Source: Chryseobacterium indologenes
Lineage (GTDB): Bacteria; Bacteroidota; Bacteroidia; Flavobacteriales; Weeksellaceae
Assembly (NCBI GenBank): GCA_002439165.1
Contig: DJTE01000018.1
Location: 62,001-126,000 of the forward strand
Direction of reading: 5' to 3'
DNA: 64,000 bases
Positions within the stretch are counted from its first letter, which is position 1. Every line of letters begins with the position of its first letter. Below, one piece after another: positions 60,423 through 64,000 of the stretch. A program made the translations under genes and the position numbers. The notes below the pieces were generated by a model. That model saw only the letters and a program-made list of their open reading frames with translations, was not told the origin of the DNA and did no database searches.

Positions 60423-60992
60423 ATGGGACAACTTTTTGAACTCATATCAGATGAAGCCATTGAAAAATCCGATGAGGATTACACAGAATGCCACGTCTGT
60501 CAAAAAACAGGAATCGACTTATATCCATATCAGGGAAAAGCCACCCTTGATGACGGAACCGTAGATGATGACATTTATGCCGTATGCAGTGACTGTCTGA
60601 AAACTAAACCTTTAGTTCACACAGGCGGTTTCTTTTACACAGAAACTATTGAAAAATATCTTGCTTCACAGCCCCTTAACGAAACTCAAAAACTGAACCT
60701 TAAAGAAATATTGATCGGGAAATACAATCAGACTCCTGATATTCCCTTATTTTTGCAGCGTCCGGACCAGCCTATATGTTGTAATGACATTACTGAATTT
60801 ACAGGCTACCCGGCGGATGATGAAGAATTATATGAAATCAGTGAAAAGAATATCTATTGGGAAGAAGGTCTAAAGGAGAAAAGTGAATATTATGATTTCA
60901 GAAAATACGGAAGCCCTGAAAGCTTACGTGAAATCGCTTCTTTTAAATGCAGGCACTGTGGTGAAAAATATTTTACCTTTCAGTTTACCTGA
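60423..60992 (+). CDS. Zinc-binding CbrC-like protein
   Basis: 189 residues. CHVCQKTGIDLYPYQGKATL followed by YAVCSDCL gives a CxxC...CxxC metal site, and FKCRHCGEKYF near the C-terminus adds a further CxxC. The layout of two cysteine pairs and a central PLFLQRPDQPICCNDITEFT segment resembles CbrC (UPF0167), linked to colicin E2 tolerance in E. coli. That would fit an immunity array, but the similarity is only in layout and I am moderately sure. Confidence 0.75.
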   Translation: MGQLFELISDEAIEKSDEDYTECHVCQKTGIDLYPYQGKATLDDGTVDDDIYAVCSDCLKTKPLVHTGGFFYTETIEKYLASQPLNETQKLNLKEILIGKYNQTPDIPLFLQRPDQPICCNDITEFTGYPADDEELYEISEKNIYWEEGLKEKSEYYDFRKYGSPESLREIASFKCRHCGEKYFTFQFT

Positions 60993-61075
60993 GCCAAACG
61001 ACAGGAACAATGAATGATTAAAAACAAAAACTAATTAATCTGTAACCATAAAAACTAAAAGAGAAACAACACTCA

Positions 61076-62080
61076 ATGAGAAACATTATTTCGGCCTTAT
61101 CTTTATTGATTATTTTTTCCTGCACAACACAGACAAAAACGAACCCGTCCTTTGATTATGCGAGGCTGGAACATGTTGCAGATAGCGTAAAAGTGGGAGA
61201 TATTGTGATCCTCAATGCGTTTAAGCATCAGATGCTGGCCCACAAAAACGGCAAGTACGATTCCACAAGGATTATCAACAAGGTTTATAAACCTCATCAA
61301 AAACTTTGGGACAGCTGCTACGCAGTGATCTTCGGAGATGAAAACGCCCGGAAATTCAATACCACCCAGGGAATGACAGAATGGAATAACAGCCTGTATC
61401 TGAAAAACAGACAGATGTTTGAAGAGAAAACCAACATTCTTTTGGATATTGATCTGAAAAAAACATTCAAAAAAAGCCTTGTCAAATTCAATAAACTCGT
61501 TCCATATCAGCCTAAGGCCAGAATCAGCCTGATTTTTACTCCCATCACGGGAATTGCTTTCGGAGGTTGCACCAACGAGCAGTTTGCCTTAGAACTCAAT
61601 AATAAAGGAATAGAAATCCCTGCTGTTCTTCAACAGGATCTTCCCCATGAGCTGAACCATATGGTCTATGAAAAATTCAGAAATGCCGATCCTGATCATG
61701 ATTCTGCCCTGAACCAGACCATTGATGAGGGATTTGCCTGCTATTTTACCTACGTATTCTTTGACGGGAAACTTGAAAAACATGAGACCGTACACCTGTC
61801 CAAAAAAGAATGGGATTGGCTCATTCAGCACGAAAAAGAACTTTTCACCCAATTAAAAAAGTATTTCGCAGACACCTCAGGGAAAAATCCATTGTTGCAG
61901 AACGATAAAATCAGACTGTTTCCGGATGCGCCGGGAAATATCAATTACTGGATGGGGTTCAGGATTATCGAAAAATATGTGGAAAAGAACGGCCTCAATT
62001 CCTGGAAAGACGTTTACCGTTTAACCGCTAAAGAACTGCTGAAAAAAAGCGGCTATGAAAAATACATAGAAAGCTTATAA
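61076..62080 (+). CDS. Lipoprotein with DUF2268-type HExxH protease motif
   Basis: 334 residues. Lipoprotein signal with Cys16 (MRNIISALSLLIIFSCTTQT). The zinc motif HELNH is at H191-E192-H195, with a downstream glutamate (NQTIDEGFACYFTYVF, E218) as the third ligand, the arrangement of the DUF2268 predicted Zn-protease family. The SLIFTPITGIAFGGCTNEQF segment before the motif is also typical. It should act in the periplasm or on the surface. Confidence 0.85.
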   Translation: MRNIISALSLLIIFSCTTQTKTNPSFDYARLEHVADSVKVGDIVILNAFKHQMLAHKNGKYDSTRIINKVYKPHQKLWDSCYAVIFGDENARKFNTTQGMTEWNNSLYLKNRQMFEEKTNILLDIDLKKTFKKSLVKFNKLVPYQPKARISLIFTPITGIAFGGCTNEQFALELNNKGIEIPAVLQQDLPHELNHMVYEKFRNADPDHDSALNQTIDEGFACYFTYVFFDGKLEKHETVHLSKKEWDWLIQHEKELFTQLKKYFADTSGKNPLLQNDKIRLFPDAPGNINYWMGFRIIEKYVEKNGLNSWKDVYRLTAKELLKKSGYEKYIESL

Positions 62081-62148
62081 CGTTTACAAAAATAAATTGA
62101 GGGTTGAAAAATTATCCCAAAATATTCAAAAACTATATAACAATACCC

Positions 62149-62265
62149 ATGAAAACAACACTAAGCGCTTCTCTCCTGCTGCTATGCGGCATTATGAATA
62201 CCCAGGATAAAACCACGATTGCCGGACCTGCCATACATATTGATCTGAAAAAAAGTATTTTTTAA
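62149..62265 (+). pseudogene. 38-codon stub with signal peptide
   Basis: ATG 62149 gives MKTTLSASLLLLCGIMNTQD, a signal-peptide-like start, and ends after 38 codons (TAA 62263-62265). It resembles the stub at 24264-24380 in size and design. Probably the remains of a secreted-protein gene. Confidence 0.4.
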
Positions 62266-62321
62266 TATTCTGATACGAGTTTGCGTTATAAATGTTCCGG
62301 CCAATTCAAAACAATAAAACG

Positions 62322-63065
62322 ATGAAGATATTTCCCTTACTGTTTATATTCTTTTCAGTAGTTTGTTCTGCACAGGTAAAATATCCTGAGTACGTTATTT
62401 CAGATAAAAACATCCGGGAACAGAAGCTTGAAACAACTGAGGACATTTATTTATTTTATCATAAAAACATTCAATATATCGGAGATCTGAAACCCCACAT
62501 CAAACTGAATTATGTCTATAATGATTCACAGAATCCCCTGCTTAAGAACAACTATAAACGGCCTGATGATGAACTGAACCAACAATTCAAAAACGAATAT
62601 AAAAATGTAAAGATATGGGTAGATACCCGACAATCTACCCCATTAACAATAACCAGAGCTGATACTACTAAAATATCTTCTGAAGCTTTGGAAGCAGAAA
62701 TAGACAGAATAAATGAAGGGCAAAAGCCTGCTGTTGAAATTCCTGCAATAACAACCTATTATGACGGTTACCCCGTGACCGTCCACAATCTTGAAGATCA
62801 GAGCATTATCTTAGGATTCGGCAATCATATCCCGATAATATTTGAAGCTTTGGACAAAGAAAACAAATGGCGGGAGATTTCCGGTATAAGAAAATATGGC
62901 TGCGGAAACGGAATTCAATACATCATGTTAAAACCGAACCAGATTGCCACTGTTTTTGAACCTAAAATTACAGGAAACTTCAAAACAAAATTCAGATATA
63001 GATTAAAAAATATAGTTTCCAATGAATTTGAAGGAAGTATCAATGAAGATTATTTAAAAAACTAA
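62322..63065 (+). CDS. Unknown secreted protein, 247 residues
   Basis: ATG 62322 begins the signal peptide MKIFPLLFIFFSVVCSAQ; an in-frame ATG at 62292 would add ten residues that do not fit one. The mature part has many strands (TYYDGYPVTVHNLEDQSIIL, IGNHIPIIFEALDKENKWRE-like) and a cysteine-containing SGIRKYGCGNGIQYIMLKPN segment. No family is recognised. Confidence 0.75.
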   Translation: MKIFPLLFIFFSVVCSAQVKYPEYVISDKNIREQKLETTEDIYLFYHKNIQYIGDLKPHIKLNYVYNDSQNPLLKNNYKRPDDELNQQFKNEYKNVKIWVDTRQSTPLTITRADTTKISSEALEAEIDRINEGQKPAVEIPAITTYYDGYPVTVHNLEDQSIILGFGNHIPIIFEALDKENKWREISGIRKYGCGNGIQYIMLKPNQIATVFEPKITGNFKTKFRYRLKNIVSNEFEGSINEDYLKN

Positions 63066-63083
63066 CTTAATAACCAATCCGCC

Positions 63084-63821
63084 ATGCATTTCACCAAATA
63101 TTTAATTCCGTTTCTCGGCCTTCTTCTGTTCATCTCCTGTTCCGGACCTGTTCCCGCCTCAAAAATCACAGATATTTCCGATGTAAAAGCGGAAATTGAT
63201 ATCTACCAAAGCTTAACGGATCAGGCAGACAATATCATGTCGGTGGCTTTATACGATAAAAAAGATAAGAAAATCGGCAGTGATTCAATTACCATATGGG
63301 TCAACCGGAAAAAAGCGGAATATACTGTCATCGAACAGTTGTACTACACCAAAAGCTATCAGTACAGGCTTGAAAACATTCCTCCTGAAAATGATCAGTA
63401 TCAGGTGGAAATCCAGCTGTCCAACGGTAAAAAATTTGCTTTGGGATCCATTAATGCCCTTAAATTAAGCGATCCTTCCCGTATCACCACCACAGAAAGC
63501 ACCACCACCCGGGATTTCACAGTACAATGGGCTGATCTTCATGACGTAAATAAACTCTATATCTCAAAAACTTTTGATAAAAAAGATAAAGACAACCCCA
63601 ATGTAACCATCGCCACCCCGGGAAAAACCGACACCCTGAATATTGGGAAAGACGGCAGCTATTCAATTCCCAGAGAAAAACTTCTCAAATCCGGCGAAAA
63701 ACTGAGCATCATCAGCCTGGAATTCACCGCCCGGAAAACCGGAACCATCAATCCCCTTCTCTTAAAAGGAAGTTATATAAAGATCAAAGGCAACCACGAT
63801 AATCCGGTATTTTTCAAATAA
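63084..63821 (+). CDS. Unknown lipoprotein, 245 residues
   Basis: Lipoprotein signal MHFTKYLIPFLGLLLFISCS (Cys19). The mature protein looks like two immunoglobulin-like or beta-sandwich domains (DNIMSVALYDKKDKKIGSDS, DSITIWVNRKKAEYTVIEQ, LYISKTFDKKDKDNPNVTIA). It starts 18 bases after the previous gene and is probably cotranscribed. No family is recognised. Confidence 0.75.
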   Translation: MHFTKYLIPFLGLLLFISCSGPVPASKITDISDVKAEIDIYQSLTDQADNIMSVALYDKKDKKIGSDSITIWVNRKKAEYTVIEQLYYTKSYQYRLENIPPENDQYQVEIQLSNGKKFALGSINALKLSDPSRITTTESTTTRDFTVQWADLHDVNKLYISKTFDKKDKDNPNVTIATPGKTDTLNIGKDGSYSIPREKLLKSGEKLSIISLEFTARKTGTINPLLLKGSYIKIKGNHDNPVFFK

Positions 63822-63870
63822 AATAATTATCTTACCCAAATATCCCTGAACAGGGCAAAAACACGACTCA

Positions 63871-64000
63871 ATGCAAGACACTACAATCCAAAAAGAATGG
63901 TTCTCAGAAGGAGAACACTATGCAACAGCAATCAATGAAATGGTGGAATTCGGCGAAAAAAACGGCTGGGAAAACTGGAAAGGCGAAGAGCCCCAGGATA
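63871..64000 (+). CDS. Unknown protein, N-terminal part (3' end outside window)
   Basis: ATG 63871 opens MQDTTIQKEWFSEGEHYATA and continues to the window edge as a charged helical segment (INEMVEFGEKNGWENWKGEE). Only 43 codons are visible, so no family is assigned. Confidence 0.6.
   Translation, partial: MQDTTIQKEWFSEGEHYATAINEMVEFGEKNGWENWKGEEPQD

Noticed and set aside
1..64000. tRNA, rRNA or toxin-delivery (Rhs, VgrG, PAAR) genes
   Set aside because: I looked for their characteristic motifs and found none, so the array has no visible cognate toxins here.

Overview
The window comes from the chromosome of a Bacteroidota bacterium, most likely a Chryseobacterium or close Weeksellaceae relative. 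The GroEL sequence ends in a short GGM tail. Promoter-like TAnnTTTG boxes are present. Start sites lack strong Shine-Dalgarno sequences and are AT-rich. Many secreted proteins end their signal peptide in AQ or AC, and one protein carries a type IX secretion (T9SS) C-terminal signal. There is no rRNA, tRNA or CRISPR array.

Layout. (1) 1-2170: end of groES, a decayed four-helix-bundle (S23-type) gene, groEL and its terminator; this is the conserved core. (2) 2.3-6.4 kb: an AT-rich accessory block with a duplicated-hairpin membrane protein, an AlbA_2/HATPase Schlafen-type ATPase, a convergent XRE regulator with operator-like palindromes, a structured RNA candidate and an unknown helical protein. 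(3) 6.4-13.8 kb: repeat-rich DNA with an SMI1/KNR4 protein, a Kelch protein, a DMP19-type protein, a transposase scar, a T9SS cargo protein and a minus-strand pair (cysteine-rich secreted peptide plus lipoprotein). (4) 13.8-64 kb: about 50 genes, all on the plus strand, closely packed and almost all unrelated to each other. They include ankyrin, WG, TPR and HEAT-like repeat proteins, DUF4274, DUF1877 and DUF4272 proteins, many small acidic cytosolic unknowns, lipoproteins and secreted unknowns.

This last pattern matches what is known as a polyimmunity locus or acquired interbacterial defence cluster: serial collections of immunity and stress-protection genes without the matching toxins. No Rhs, VgrG, PAAR or other toxin delivery gene is visible here. 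Several enzymes in the array could reverse or block specific damage: an Rnl2-type RNA ligase, a MESH1-type alarmone hydrolase, a rifampin ADP-ribosyltransferase (arr), a lipoprotein subclass B1 metallo-beta-lactamase, a metallophosphoesterase, a TIMP-like secreted protein, a VOC protein and a DinB-family protein. The immunity reading is inference from context and family knowledge.

The gaps hold at least two dispersed repeat families. One is a REP/BIME-like element made of two mutually inverted hairpins. The other is a MITE-like element with terminal inverted repeats. A short palindromic repeat is also duplicated in the largest gene-free stretch. Together with stub ORFs and the transposase remnant, they suggest the array grows and decays by recombination.
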